A stretch of 64,000 nucleotides of DNA from Alloascoidea africana (lineage: Eukaryota > Ascomycota > Alloascoideomycetes > Alloascoideales > Alloascoideaceae). Both the position numbers and the translations under genes were made by a program. This document shows positions 31,578 to 44,189 of this stretch, one piece after another. Under the pieces are notes generated by a model that worked only from the letters and a program-made list of their open reading frames with translations, had not been told where the DNA came from and did not search any database. The stretch covers positions 806,001 through 870,000 of the forward strand of contig JAKTTT010000002.1 in the NCBI GenBank assembly GCA_030581615.1, given 5' to 3'. Every line of letters begins with the position of its first letter. Positions within the stretch are counted from its first letter, which is position 1.

Positions 31578-33147
31578 GCGGGTCCAGTAAATCCTACTCT
31601 TGACGCTTAGACACGCTGAATACATGTTCTGGAATTGACTCTTTCATCACTGTCTCACTCGTCATCACCCATCTTTTGTTTCTTTTCCTACTCTCTTGTC
31701 CTGATCATTTTGGAGTGAGAAAAATTCTCTGCAGACTTGCATATTCCAACATGCGCCTCACTTGTCTCTATAGTTTGTGATTTCTATTTTGTTTGAACTG
31801 TTTTGAATCCATCAAAGAAAAAAAAAAACAGAAAACAGTGGCGCCGCAGTGGATCCGAGATTCTCACGGTCATCCTCCGCCTACTCTCCATGATCAATAT
31901 GTTTTGTTCGTTATACTAATAATTTATGTCCTATTCTAATGATTAATACTGTTCAACAATGGTTATTACGGTTAAGCAAGTATTCACTAACGAACGCCTG
32001 AGGTCTGAGGTCTTAAAAATGCAAGACCGAAAAAAAAATATAAACAGGATAGCTCTTTTCTGCACTAGGCAGCGTTGGGATGGGATACAGAGGTAACGGT
32101 TATCCTGCGTTTGGTAACAAACACAATCCCCCCAAAACTGGAAGAACTCGTGGTATTCAGACCCTCGTTCCCTCATTTATCTTTCATTGCTTTTAGAATG
32201 TTCTTTTTCTACGTAGACTTCCAGAAGATTCTAATCAGAGCCTGGTTTCTGATGATGACTCACAAATGTCTTGTTTCTCTTTATTTTGTCAATACCTGCA
32301 GAGGAAGCTCTCTTGATCAATTCAAGTGAGAATCGTCCAATCGCTCCCTAGTCTCTTATTTTGCCATGTGCCAACGCTACTCCTTCCCCAATGAGCACCA
32401 CTGTGGCGAGAGATAAGAAAAGTTATACCTAGAGAATTTCTTCTTGGCAAGATTTTCCAGTTGTTGTTCCTGTGCCTGATTTATGGGGACACACACATAC
32501 GTCAACTAAAAACCATAAAGCCAGGGAACATACAGTTTGAAAATCCCTCAGATAGTAAAGTGAACTACAAGATAAATTCTGAATTTGGCATAAAATTTTG
32601 CAATCGATCAGCCCCGTATGGGGGGAGTTTAAACACTATGAACAGGAGACACAAAGCAAAAAAGATGAAATAGACGATTAAGTATGTATCTTAGAAAATC
32701 AGACTAGGATGATGATGATGCTAAAACAATAACACCACAACGGCTTAAAAAATGATAAAGAGTTATAAATTATGAAGGCAAGATACAAAGTCCACAATGG
32801 TCGAAATCCTTCCCTGTAGCGGCAGCAGTATATACTATGAGGGAGTCAATAATAAAAAAAATAAAGTGAGGTGCAGTTTCTCCTTGCAAAATCAAAACCC
32901 ATTTTTGTTTCAATTGGCGCAATTCTCTATACATGCAATATAAACACGAGTGAATAAAAGATTAGGGGGTAGGGCAAAAGAAAAAAAAAAATTCCAGTAA
33001 ATTAGCAAGTATGCATCTGCTCCGAATGCGTATCAGCATTCTCCTGCTACAGCTCGAGAGAGAAGAAAGTGAGCGAGACAACCAACCTTCTTTCAACTCA
33101 TGCCAGACCTGTTCCAGTGGATTGAAATTTTTTCTTTTCTTTTCTTT
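31578..33147. other. Intergenic region, no gene recognised
   Basis: The 1.6 kb between two converging genes is AT-rich with small direct repeats. Short open frames at 32075-32329 and 32461-32673 have no domain or compositional support. Confidence 0.5.
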
Positions 33148-33552
33148 TCATGCTGGTGATGGAGGAGGCGTAGGCGGAACCGGATAGGGATTAGAGTCTG
33201 GTTCATCGTTATCGTCTCCTGGCGTTCCAGTTTCCGAGCACGGCAGAGGAGGACTCGCTAACCCGAATTTCTGAGGTGCTCTGTTATACGAATACGAGCA
33301 ATGGTTGTTGTTGGCCATCATGGCCGTTAGTGCGAGAGTGGAAGAGGTTGTGGACACAGCCGATTGGCGCCGGGCAGTCACCACGGAGCGAATACCGCGG
33401 CACCTTGGGGTTTGGGGAGGAGCATAAGGGGAGATTGTGAGCATTCCTGTGGTCTGGGACTTTCTCCTTGATAAATAATAGGGATGTGAAAAACCAGATA
33501 TGGGAATTGAGTCGTGTTCGTGTTCGTGTTCAGAAACGTAGTTGTAGACCAT
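33148..33552 (-). CDS. Small Pro/Ser-rich hypothetical protein
   Basis: A 134-codon frame with an EHEHEHDS repeat, a SRRKSQTTGML segment that could be a basophilic kinase site, and a Pro-rich C-terminus (PYPVPPTPPPSPA). I do not recognise it. Composition is protein-like, and the frame is the longest in a 3 kb gap. It may well be an unstructured regulator or a spurious frame. Confidence 0.4.
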   Translation of the reverse strand: MVYNYVSEHEHEHDSIPISGFSHPYYLSRRKSQTTGMLTISPYAPPQTPRCRGIRSVVTARRQSAVSTTSSTLALTAMMANNNHCSYSYNRAPQKFGLASPPLPCSETGTPGDDNDEPDSNPYPVPPTPPPSPA

Positions 33553-34611
33553 TCTTGCCTATACTTTTATAGCGTTTTGTATATCGAGCTTCTTTTGTTT
33601 CCACACAAAAAAAGTGAGTTGAGTTTGTTCTTTTTAGAACTCAAAAAAAAATAAAAATTAGAGCAGGTGAAAAATAGCCAGCGAACAAGAAAATTAAAAA
33701 AGGGTAAGAACCAAACAAATTAAAAGATTTCAATTCTAGCCGTGTTTAAACAGACACAAACACTGGAGGTTGTTGGGTGAGACAGTGGAACGAGTGAGCG
33801 AACCGGCGTGTTTTTTAAAATATGGTATGGTTCCTGGCGATACACCAAAGATTCACAATCAAAATCGATAGCGATAAATATATTTCAGCAAAAAAAACTC
33901 AAGGCACAAGAAATCGACACCGGGAAATGACAAACTGGGGACATGCGCAAGTAATTGCCAAAGTAGAAGACAAACCCAGAGAAGCACAACAAACAAAATT
34001 GGCACAAACCCACCAAAAACAAATCAAGGCACTAGCAAAAGTGACAGCACCCGGTACCAGGAATCCAAATTGAACAGCAGGAGAAGAGGAAAAGAGAAAG
34101 AAAGGGAAGGGAGGCAGTTTTTCAGCAGCTCGCCAGATCTGCCAGCGCCAGCCTGCGCCAGCGTGCACTACACCCACACACCCCTCCGTGTGTCTTTGAT
34201 GGGTGGTGGTCACGTGCACACACACTCTTGCGCTTCTCTGAGTGATTGGCAGGGTATTTAGGTGATCCCAGAGTGATGGAGGAGTGCCACTGAGGCTGTT
34301 CCCCAAAGCTATCTCACCAGAACCCATCCCTCGCAACAACGCGATCAGAGCCCGTTCCTTCTTGTTTGGCCCCGTCCCTGATCTCCTTGCTACCGGCCTG
34401 TTCTGATAGTGCCCCTGCTGCTGACCGCGCTTGCTCAGAGTCTTGGCCCCACAGCGAACCAAATTTTCAACATACAAAATAGAAGTAGATTCTGTTTGGA
34501 CTAATTATCACAAATTTCGAGTGAACAATAATCGCTGGATATTCTTGTGTATACATATATATTGCGGTTCTGTCCCAACACTTTCTTTTGTTGCTAAATA
34601 TCTGAATCACA
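33553..34611. promoter_or_regulatory. Upstream region of the Ariadne-type ligase gene
   Basis: About 1 kb separates two divergent genes. It contains GGTCACGTGCAC at 34209-34220, the exact reverse complement of GTGCACGTGACC at 6173-6184. Open frames here are compositionally odd and unsupported. Confidence 0.4.
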
Positions 34612-36405
34612 ATGGACAATGGCGGTACAAATGGCTCACACAAAAAACGGGTGTCTATAACGAGCTTTGATTCAAGCCATCTGGAAGACGACGACGAGGA
34701 TGACGATTACATGTACGAGTATGAAGACGATGACGACGATGGCATGGTCTACTTTGATAACGATGATGATGATGATGATGATGATCTTATGGAGGACTCG
34801 CAACTGACTAATGGCAATAGGGAGGATGAGGATGATGAGGATGAAGACGAGATCATGTCTAATTCACAGCTTCAGGACACAGAAAGTGAGTATGACGATG
34901 CTGGTGAAGACATGCTACGAGGTGCGGAGGATGCCATCCACGATCCGCTCTCTCATATTACCTATCGACCCCTATCTATCTCAGATCTGGTGAAAAGACA
35001 GGAAAGAGACGTCCAAACGGTACAATCGGTTCTAGGCACAAATGAGGATACGAGCCGAAAGCTTCTGTCTCACTTTGGTTGGAGCACGGACTCTGCTATC
35101 GAAAAGTTCTTTAGCGGAGATTCACTGGAGAAGGCCGGAATTCTGGTGAAGGACGGAGTGGTGTGTGAGAAAGAGGCGCCAAAGTCAAGCACAATCAATT
35201 TTTGTGAAATATGCTGTACAAAGAAAACAAAGCTAAAGAGTTTTGCGCTTGAGTGTGGTCATGCCTATTGCATAAATTGTCAAAGAACATATCTTGAAAG
35301 CAAAATAAGCAGCAATCAAGTCTCTGGTATAAAATGCATGGACTGCGATTGTCAAGTCCAGTTCGACCGTAGCAGTATCAAAAAAATCGTTCCCAACGCC
35401 CTGTGGCAAAAATACAACTATTTGTTTTATCAAGACTATCTACAAAATTTCAACTCGCTAAGATGGTGTCCGGAACCAGACTGCGAAAATGCTGTTGAGT
35501 GCCATTGCTATCAAACCGAGGCTTTAAAACAGTTTGTGCCCATTGTAAAATGTCCTAAAGACCATTCGTTTTGCTTTGGGTGCTATGATGAAGATCACAG
35601 ACCAATTCCTTGCCATCTGTTGAGTGCCTGGAAGAAAAAATGTCACGATGATTCGGAAACCTCAAACTGGATAGTCGCAAACACAAGACCTTGTCCGAAA
35701 TGCAGCTCCAACATTGAAAAGAATGGTGGATGTAACCATATGACTTGTCAGAGTTGTCGATACGAGTTTTGCTGGGTTTGCCTAGAGCCATGGGCCAAAC
35801 ATGGGTCTCAATATTACCGCTGTAACAGGTATCAAAACAACGATGGAGATGAGGAGATGAGGTCAGATGCCCAAATTTCAAGAATGGAATTGGAGCGGTA
35901 TTTGCACTACTATCAGCGTTACAAGAATCACGAACAGTCAAACAAAAATGACTCAAAACTTATAAAGTCAATAGGAGACAATGTGGCAAAGTTACAGAAC
36001 GATGGTATGAGCTGGATAGAAGCCCAGTTCTTACAAGACTCAATGACAACTTTACAAAGATGCCGTAAAACTCTTCAATACTCCTACGTTTTTGCATTCT
36101 ACCTACCTTCAAATAAAAATGCAACACATATTTATAATGATATTCAAGGAGATTTGGAAACATCGGTGGATAACCTCGCAGAAATGTTTTTGTTGAAAGT
36201 TGAAGAGTTGAAGGATATGAAGGCAAAGTTCAGGGACATGGCATTTTATGTAGAGCAACGCCGGAAATTACTACTCAAATTTGCGTTAGATGAACTTCGA
36301 GTTGGGAATTGGACATTTGTATCGAATGAACAAAATGTTCTTCTAAGTAATCCAAAAGCTATGAAACAACAGGCCAAAAGGAAGGGAAAAACGACTTCTC
36401 GGTAA
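34612..36405 (+). CDS. HEL1: Ariadne-type RBR ubiquitin ligase (Hel1)
   Basis: A single-exon gene of 597 residues. A long acidic Asp-rich N-terminus precedes a UBA-like helical region (about 130-180). RING1 (NFCEICCTKKTKLKSFALEC), IBR and RING2 follow. RING2 contains IEKNGGCNHMTC, in which the Cys at about residue 374 corresponds to the catalytic cysteine of HHARI. The C-terminal Ariadne helical domain is complete. RBR ligases pass ubiquitin through this cysteine and, in the Ariadne subgroup, act with neddylated cullins. S. cerevisiae Hel1 has the same order and similar length (551). Confidence 0.94.
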   Translation: MDNGGTNGSHKKRVSITSFDSSHLEDDDEDDDYMYEYEDDDDDGMVYFDNDDDDDDDDLMEDSQLTNGNREDEDDEDEDEIMSNSQLQDTESEYDDAGEDMLRGAEDAIHDPLSHITYRPLSISDLVKRQERDVQTVQSVLGTNEDTSRKLLSHFGWSTDSAIEKFFSGDSLEKAGILVKDGVVCEKEAPKSSTINFCEICCTKKTKLKSFALECGHAYCINCQRTYLESKISSNQVSGIKCMDCDCQVQFDRSSIKKIVPNALWQKYNYLFYQDYLQNFNSLRWCPEPDCENAVECHCYQTEALKQFVPIVKCPKDHSFCFGCYDEDHRPIPCHLLSAWKKKCHDDSETSNWIVANTRPCPKCSSNIEKNGGCNHMTCQSCRYEFCWVCLEPWAKHGSQYYRCNRYQNNDGDEEMRSDAQISRMELERYLHYYQRYKNHEQSNKNDSKLIKSIGDNVAKLQNDGMSWIEAQFLQDSMTTLQRCRKTLQYSYVFAFYLPSNKNATHIYNDIQGDLETSVDNLAEMFLLKVEELKDMKAKFRDMAFYVEQRRKLLLKFALDELRVGNWTFVSNEQNVLLSNPKAMKQQAKRKGKTTSR

Positions 36406-36965
36406 TTTGTGGAGTTAAAATGAGAAGGGAAGAAGGAGAGCTAAGCATTAATGAGTGTTATGCGGTCTGGAAAAGGTACTTTTACTTGAAATTCAAATAA
36501 CTGTAACGCACATTGGAAAGAAAAACAAATCTCATTTCTATGGTTGCTTTCGTCTTTTAGCATCATCATCATCATCGTCATCATCATCATACACATTTCA
36601 TGCCAAATTTTTTCATGTCTTATTTATGGTGGCTAGTTAGGATTCTTAAAACAATGTATACTAGATATTCACTTCTTTTTTTTTTTTTTTTACTATTTTA
36701 TACCTTTACCATGCATTATCTAGGTTTTAAAGCGAATGAGAATAGATCTACGACTGGCTAGTGTGTTTGTAACTTTTTTTTCATGTGATTGTTGTCCAAC
36801 TCGCTAGTTGCAACGAAAACCGCCTTCTCGGCTTACTGGGTATTTGCACTAGGAAAATAGAAAAGTGACAAAAAAACAAAAGCAGCATATTAATTCACTA
36901 TACTTTTCTGAATAAATCAGTTGATGTCAACTTTTTTGACACCAAATTGAACTTTTACCCCGTTA
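36406..36965. other. Convergent 3' region with a CAT repeat
   Basis: The 560 bases contain a CAT/CGT trinucleotide run at about 36561-36590 and a T-run near 36677. No gene is seen. Confidence 0.5.
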
Positions 36966-38038
36966 TTACTTGTAAAGCGGCGTATTCTGCCACACCTGGT
37001 CGAATCCCCAGACAGATGTGACGACGCCAGCAAATCCAATGAGTGCCTCATCAACATGTAGATACTTCAAAGCAAATAACGGAATCGTGGAATCTAGCGC
37101 ATCCCAAACCACTTGTTTTCTGAGTTTGCATTGCGCAGCCTCAATCCTCTCAATCTGCTTTGAAAGCTCCGCTACTTTCTCGACATCTGGGGACAAGACT
37201 TCGCCCTCCCCTTCCTTTTCAATGCTATGGAAACCTTCACCTCCAGCCAACTTTAGTTGTTGTTGGAGGGATGTGACCTCTTCGCCTGAAGTGGACAATT
37301 TGACAGATGAAACAACCACATTCAACGCAATGGAAATAAGCCAGAGTCTCATTGATGAGTCGACAAAGAACTTTTGAGTCGTTTTGGCCGGGTTGATCAC
37401 TTTGGCCTTGGCCAGCTATTGTTCATAGTTAGTATGATTCTCATCGCCAAAATCACGATCACAATTGTGGTCCAAAAAAAAAAAATGGAATCATGAACCC
37501 CGCAAAACAAAGTGGCCGCATACACCGAACCACCAGATGAAAAAACACAAAGATTTTGATGCTTACCCAAGATAGTGAATCAAAGGTCATAAACCCAGCT
37601 AAAGCCAACATACGTCCCACCTGGGCGCCCTTAATAGTAACAGCCGCCGCGTTGGCCTTCACGTTGGTTTTGTACGCCCTTGCGGCGTTTTGTAAGAAAT
37701 CGATAGGTCTTAAGATTCTAAAAAGCTTTCGTGCAGTTCCCAACTGGTCCTGTATGTTTCTGAGGAAAGTGATGGCGACTACTAGATCGTAGCCTGTCAT
37801 GCTCTGAAGCTGTACTCCATATTTGGTCTTCAGTGAAGCAGCGAGGAACCTGGCGAAAAATTGCACAAGTCTAAAGAGTTTATCTCTTCCCACTACATAA
37901 AGAATTTGGTCAGTTAATTGTTAGGATAGAACTTTCGATTTAGGGCATGATCATACCTGTTTTCTCCAGAACCTTGGTGAAACGGATCAGGTTGGGAGAC
38001 AGTAGTACAGAGAAATCGCAGTTACAAGCGGTGGCCAT
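36966..38038 (-). CDS. PEX11: Peroxisomal membrane protein Pex11
   Basis: Three exons (38038-37957, 37892-37567, 37415-36966) give 285 residues. The N-terminal part (LIRFTKVLEKTVGRDKLFRL) is the amphipathic region by which Pex11 elongates peroxisome membranes. It is followed by RFLAASLKT, FRILRPIDFLQNAARA and a C-terminal hydrophobic segment around HVDEALIGFAGVVTSVWGF. Pex11 drives peroxisome division. The protein is somewhat longer than S. cerevisiae Pex11 (236), mainly through a charged Glu-rich linker before the last helix. Both introns preserve the frame, and donors are GTATGA and GTAAGC. Confidence 0.92.
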
Positions 38039-38552
38039 AATGATGATGATGGAACTTGGAGACAGTAATCTACCAAAAACAAAAAAAAAAGGTGAAAATA
38101 AATGATTCTTAAATAGAAACCCCGCTTCCCTCTTTGGCTGATTTCCAAAGGAAGCTCGGCCTGGCTTTTGTGACAGTTCCCTTGGACCGTCTCCTGTTCT
38201 CCCTTGGACCATGCATCGTTTCCCTCATGAAGAAGCCATCGTCATCATTGTGGTCGCCCTCGGAAATGCGCATTCTGCCGAGAAGACTCCAGCATTCTGA
38301 GGTGCACTTTCGTACCAAACCCGGCTTCGCACGCCGCTCAAACGGAATCAATGAAAACATTTGAAAGCGCCAGAAACGCCCAAAACGGCATCTTGCAGAA
38401 ATCCGCGCCGCACGCCCCCTGGATCAGTTACGGGCCGGGTAACCCGGAGGCGATCTCATCTCATCGCGATGAGCTTGAGCTAGAGCTTTTTCTCTCCATT
38501 GCGCTAAAAGTGCAACGCCAAAAGAAAAAACAGTGAGCAAGATCAAGAAAGA

Positions 38553-39995
38553 ATGGCCGCATCCAGACTCAGCTCGAAGAGAGACAAGGAGGGGCCTACC
38601 TATTTCAGCTCAAGGGCATACGACATCTCAGATCTTTCCTACAGAGGTATCAAGCTTGAGAATCTGTTCCAGCCTGGGGCAAACATGACAGGGAGCAACT
38701 TTTCTGTCAACAACTCCACGGGACAGGTTTTTTCTTTCCATATGTATAGAATTCTACTTTCCGTGATCTATTCGCTCTATTCGGGCTGGATCTGTTTGAA
38801 GGAGATAATTCAGGCGATCAACGAGCGAGCAGCTGTGTTTCTCTGGCATTGTCATGGGTTTTTAACGTACTCCACCACGCCCTCTCTCGAGAGAATTGGG
38901 TTCGGAACAAGACTACGGAGAGTCGATAAACGGATCGTGCGGCGAGCTGTGAACCCTGCGTTCAAAGACAGCTCATCATTCTCTTCCATCAAGGCCTCTG
39001 TTGCAGCAGCCGTTGGAAAGTCGCTGCCGATGCATATAACGTGCATTTTGGAGTGTCGTGAATTGGTCGCTCAGCGGCCTGTTGAAATGCCTAAACCCTA
39101 TCTGGATGCAAACAAAAAGATTATAAAGCCTACAGCTGCGGAGGTGAACAAAGTGAAAAATGAAATTTCAAAACACGAATCCCGCAGAAGAAAATTTGAA
39201 ACCGAAGAGGAAACCAGAATCATGAACGCTGCTGTTAGGTTAATCTCCTGGGTTAGCGCGTCTTCCAGATCATCTGCATCGGGAATCAAGAAGTTAACCA
39301 TCTTCGAAAAAAGTGGGCTGCTTTTCAAAAGCGATGCAAACCGATCCAAGTTCTTGGCTTGTCTGGAAACCCAAATGAACCTTTTGTTCAGCAATGGGGT
39401 CAACCCTGAGAGACCCATCATTAGACTCGTAATACCAGCAAAGCAGGAACAGTGTTTTATCCATGGTGATTCAACTCCATTGAACAGTCCTTATTCTAGC
39501 AGGAACTCCAAATTTTCTTTCCTTGGGCTTACCGTTATTCTATTGTCAGAATTGGACACCGTCGAAGCTGTAGTGGGTAAGGCTTTGGAATACAGCGATA
39601 AAGTGTCTACAGGCAATTTGAAAGTCGAACAACTATCATCTTCCTACATTTTTAAAGAATTAGAGAGTGAGTGTGTTGTTTGTGCTTGTTTTTCGGATTG
39701 TACTAACTGAGTATCACCCTAGATTATTTCCATGGAACCTCAGACTTGATCTTGAAACCTTGTTCTCCATATTTTTCGTTTAGCGGGTTTCCAGCATTTA
39801 TGTGTCCAGAAGCAATCTTGTTGTATGCGTAACTTGAACAAAATGATGCTTTTTTCCGCTCGCAAACTGACAAACATGTTTTCTAGCTATTCAAAAGAGG
39901 AACAATTGAGTTTTGAATTCTACCTCCGTAGTCTGGTCACTTATAACAGATCCAATACAGGAGCTGGGAAGGAGAGAAAAAGTTTGAAAAGATAG
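38553..39995 (+). CDS. NUS1: Nus1-like subunit of cis-prenyltransferase
   Basis: Three exons (38553-39666, 39723-39822, 39887-39995) total 1323 bases, 440 residues. Introns have GTGAGT and GTATGC donors. A membrane segment near residue 70 is followed by LRRVDKRIVRRAVNPAF and a region resembling the cis-prenyltransferase fold without catalytic motifs: MHITCILECREL, then SGIKKLTIFEKSGLL, then TSDLILKPCSPYFSFSGFP. Nus1 pairs with the catalytic Rer2/Srt1 subunit in the ER to make dolichol. The classical C-terminal RxG motif is not obvious: the tail reads NTGAGKERKSLKR. The identification is therefore probable rather than firm. Confidence 0.62.
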
Positions 39996-40236
39996 ATGTA
40001 TTATCATTGTATGGCTATATTTTATTTTGCAACTCAATTTCAATTTTGGGCATATTTGTTTTCTTTTTACCTTAGATTTTGAGATCTGTATCTGAATCTG
40101 AACTTGACCCCGTGTTTTCTACTTTACCCGGATGTGGGGGTGGATGATGATGCTCGGAATTGATGACGTCCTTCATTCTCCCGCCTATATAGAGGTGCTC
40201 ATCTGCCCCATCGCATCCAGTCTGCGTAGACTTCTA

Positions 40237-43200
40237 ATGAGTGCCAACACTGTCAAAAATGAAGACACGCCACTGGTGGTTCCATTGCCATCCTCTCAGC
40301 TTGGAAATGCAGATCGAGGGTACGGTTCTTTACGACACCGCGCTCAAGAGCACCAACCTACGCCCGAGGAGCTTGACACGAAGCCTGTTGGTACTGTCAC
40401 CAACTCTACAGGCACCAAGAGCTCAAAACTAGGCACTTTCACGGGTGTTTTTGTTCCAACAACCTCTAATATCCTTTCTATCCTGATGTTTTTGAGATTT
40501 GGCTTTATCCTCGGCCAAACAGGACTTCTGGGGATGTTACTCTTACTTGTATCGAGTTACCTCATCGATACCCTCACTGTCATGTCGATCTCCGCAATTG
40601 CAACCAATGGGACGGTTAAAGGGGGAGGCACATACTATATGATCAGTAGGAGTCTAGGGCCCGAGTTTGGTGGGAGTATAGGACTGGTTTTCTACATTGG
40701 ACAGGTACTTAACACGTATGTTTTACAGATTTGCAAAACAAAGTCACAAACGAGTCTTCTAATTCATATGCATTGAACAGTGGTTTGAACGCTGTAGGTA
40801 TTGTGGAGCCACTCCTTTACAACTTTGGTCTTGATAACGGAATCCTATTCAATCTTTTACCTCACGGATATTGGCAACAGTTTTTTTACTCGACCTTAAT
40901 CCTCCTACTCTGCACTTGTATTTGTCTAATTGGCTCATCGGCAGTTTCGAAAGCAGGAATGCTATCCCTCACAATTCTTCTTTTGGCAATAATATCAATT
41001 CCAATCTCTGCAATTTTTGTTCAGCCTTTCCAACTCCCACAATTCGACTCCTACTATACGGGAATAACATGGCTCAATTTTAAACAAAACCTGTTGCCCC
41101 ATTTTACTAGTGGTGCAGCAGGAAGTCATAGCCAAGGACAAAACGAGACATTTCGGTCAATGTTTGCGATTTTTTTCCCTGCTTGTGCTGGGATTTTTGC
41201 CGGTGCTAGCATGTCGGGAGATCTCCGCAAGCCATCAAAATCCATTCCAAAGGGGACGTTGTGGGGACTGCTGGTAACTTTTTCATGTTACTTTGTGATC
41301 ATTGTTGCAATGGCTGCAAGTATTCCTCGGGATCTGCTTTACAAAGATGTTCAAGTGGTACAAACAGTCAGTGTGTCCAAGTACATAATTCTAACAGGTG
41401 AACTGTTTAACTGCTTTTTCAGCGTCATTACTGGACTGGTTGCAGCAAGTAAGATTTTGCAAGCAATTGCAAAAGACGATATTCTCCCTGGACTTACGAT
41501 TTTTAAAGGGAAAGGAACTGATGGAGATCCAATAGCAGCAACAATACTGAGTTACTTCTTGGTTCAGATAACTCTGCTTTTCAACGTTAATAGCATCGCA
41601 ACGTTTATAGCAATGGCTTTCCTCATAACCTTCATTGTCACCAACATGGCCTGTTTCCTCTTGAAGATTGGTAATGCCCCTAATTTCCGCCCCTCGTTTC
41701 ATTATTTTAGTTGGAAATCGGCGTTTTGTGGTGGAATCGCAAGCATAGTAGCAATGTTTATTGTTGATTCCAAAGTCCCATTTGTGATTTTGGTTATTCT
41801 GATCTGTCTTTTCGTTCTAATTCATTACGTTTCTCCACCAAAACAATGGGGAGATGTATCACAGAGTTTGATTTATCACCAAGTGAGAAAATACTTGCTT
41901 AGATTGAAACAAGATAATGTAAAGTATTGGAGGCCCCAGGTCTTGTTACTTGTGGATGATCCTAGAAAGGCTTGGACACTGTTACATTTTTGTAATCATC
42001 TCAAGAAAGGCGGGCTTTACATTTTGGGTCACGTCTTTGTTACTGGTGATTTTCAAGAGGAATATTACGAGTTGAAAAGACAACAAGAGGCATGGCGGAA
42101 GCTGCGCGATATGATCAATATCAAAGCATTTGTACAGATGAGCACTGGTTCTGATTTCGTATCCAGTGCAAGAAATATTTATCTTAGTTCAGGCTTGGGC
42201 GGTATGAGGCCCAATATCACTGTGCTTGGATTTTATGACAGGTGGTGGGAACAAGCTGCTGATGAGGAGGAGATTGCTGGTAGAATTGGAAATAAATATC
42301 AACAGGATAAGAGTCAAGAGGCCAAAGTAAACGTCGACAGGTTACCAACTGATAAATACGGGGAGAAACAAAGAATATCAGTTTCAGAATGGGTTCACTT
42401 GATCGAGGATTTTCTAGTCATAGAAGATACAATCGCAATTGCAAAGGGGTTTGAGAATTTGCAATTGCCAATAGCACTTTCCAATTCTTCAACTCCCGAT
42501 GGTGAGAAGAAATATATTGATCTTTACCCAATTCAAATGTCAGCAGAAATAATCAATGAAAAGGGTGAGAGCGCAATGGCTGTAAATTTCTACACCTATT
42601 CGCTGATTCTCCAACTGGGCGCCATACTGGAAACAGTTCCTACCTGGCACAAAACACATAAACTCCGAGTGGTTGCGTTTGTAGAAGATCATTTAGAGGT
42701 GGAGAAAGAGTCCAAACGAGTGAAATCTCTAATTGATACTCTTCGCATTCCAGCATCTGTTATCGTACTCTGTCTGAATAGTGGCGTTTATGAGAGTTAT
42801 GAAATTATGATTCATGGTGCGCCAGATTCGAAAGGCGATATAACCAAGCTCATGGAAAGAGAAAGAGAACAGCAACTCTTTGACCAGCAGGATTTTAATA
42901 TCGATCCGTTCTCATCCTCGTCTTCTCCTCGGCCGGAAGATACAGGGAGAAATAAGAATGAAGATGGTAAACAAGGTAAAGGGAAACTTGTGAGAAAGGC
43001 AAAAAGACGGTTTACCACTGCATTGGCAAAGGCAACGTCCAATGCTCTTGCCCTCACGATGAAGACGGGTAATTTCATTCCTGAACTTTTCAAAGAAGAT
43101 CCTAGTGACTCAGACTCGGAGTATGAAGTGAATTTTGATTCTATAGAAAGTTACGAATTTAGCAACAGAAACTCAGATCAAGAAGACACAGAAGAATATC

Positions 43201-44189
43201 GATTTTGGGATGACCGTTTTGGGAGCAATCGGTTATCGAAATCGCGGTCTCAGCTCTCAATTACGAGACGAAAGTCAACTACAGGATACGAAGCACTGTC
43301 AAGCCTGCTCAAGAGCAACCAGCATGATAATAGCAGTGAGGTGATGGATAATGGGAAACTGCAGCGGCCAGCACTCCTAACTAAAAGATCTTCAAGTTTT
43401 AGACGTAAAAAACGCCAAGGACGAACTCCTTCAGAGTCTTCGACTGGTTCAAGCACGACACCAACTCAGCGCTTAAATCCTCAAAGATCAAATATTAAAC
43501 GGGCAGAATCATCTAGTGGAAAGTTATCCCTCTTGCCCAATTTAGATCCTGGTTCTGGGGCCTCGGGAACCAAAAGCCCCCGCTCGCGGCCCAACTTTTC
43601 AAGTTTAGCAATTCCAACTCCGGAGTTTCTGGATCTTGAAGATGGCCGTCCCTCAATAAAATTTGCCATAGAGCAGTCTTCTGATTCTTCCGCTCCAGGT
43701 TCCAGACCAAAGTTGCAATGGACCCAATCTTGGTCTTCCGCACAGCTTCGAACAGGAATAACCACTGAAAAGCTTACCACTAGTTCAACTGTCCCCGGCA
43801 CTGCGACGAATTCGGGAACAACAACACCTCAGCAGTTTGCAATACACGGGCGACAATCAAAGACTCCTTCCTTTAAGCTTGACCCGGCAGCGCTTCGAGA
43901 TATAGACATAGATTACGATCAAGAACCAGAGATTAGTTCACCGTATAACACATTCAACGATCTACCTGCAACTCTTCAACATACAGTCCTGAACGAGCTC
44001 ATGAAGAAAACATCGGGATCGGGAAATACATCTGTAATCTTCACGACATTACCGAGACCTAGCCTGGGCACCTACAAGAATGAGAAAGAGTGTCTAGAAT
44101 ATGTCAAAAGCTTGGAAATGTGGTGTGAAGGATTACCACCTGTTTTGCTGATAAACTCGCAGACTGTTACTGTTACGACAGCACTATGA
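40237..44189 (+). CDS. VHC1: Vacuolar cation-chloride cotransporter Vhc1 (SLC12 family)
   Basis: Two exons (40237-40715 and 40781-44189; GTATGT donor, TTCTAAT branch) give 1295 residues. [20 protein letters not shown] is the first transmembrane segment of the cation-chloride cotransporters, and about twelve membrane helices follow, including [21 protein letters not shown] large cytosolic C-terminus has SLC12-like segments, then a long Ser/Thr-rich insert and a conserved end. S. cerevisiae Vhc1 (1120 residues) is a vacuolar K-Cl cotransporter. An in-frame codon run upstream to 40132 is possible, but ATG 40237 gives the typical start. Confidence 0.93.
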
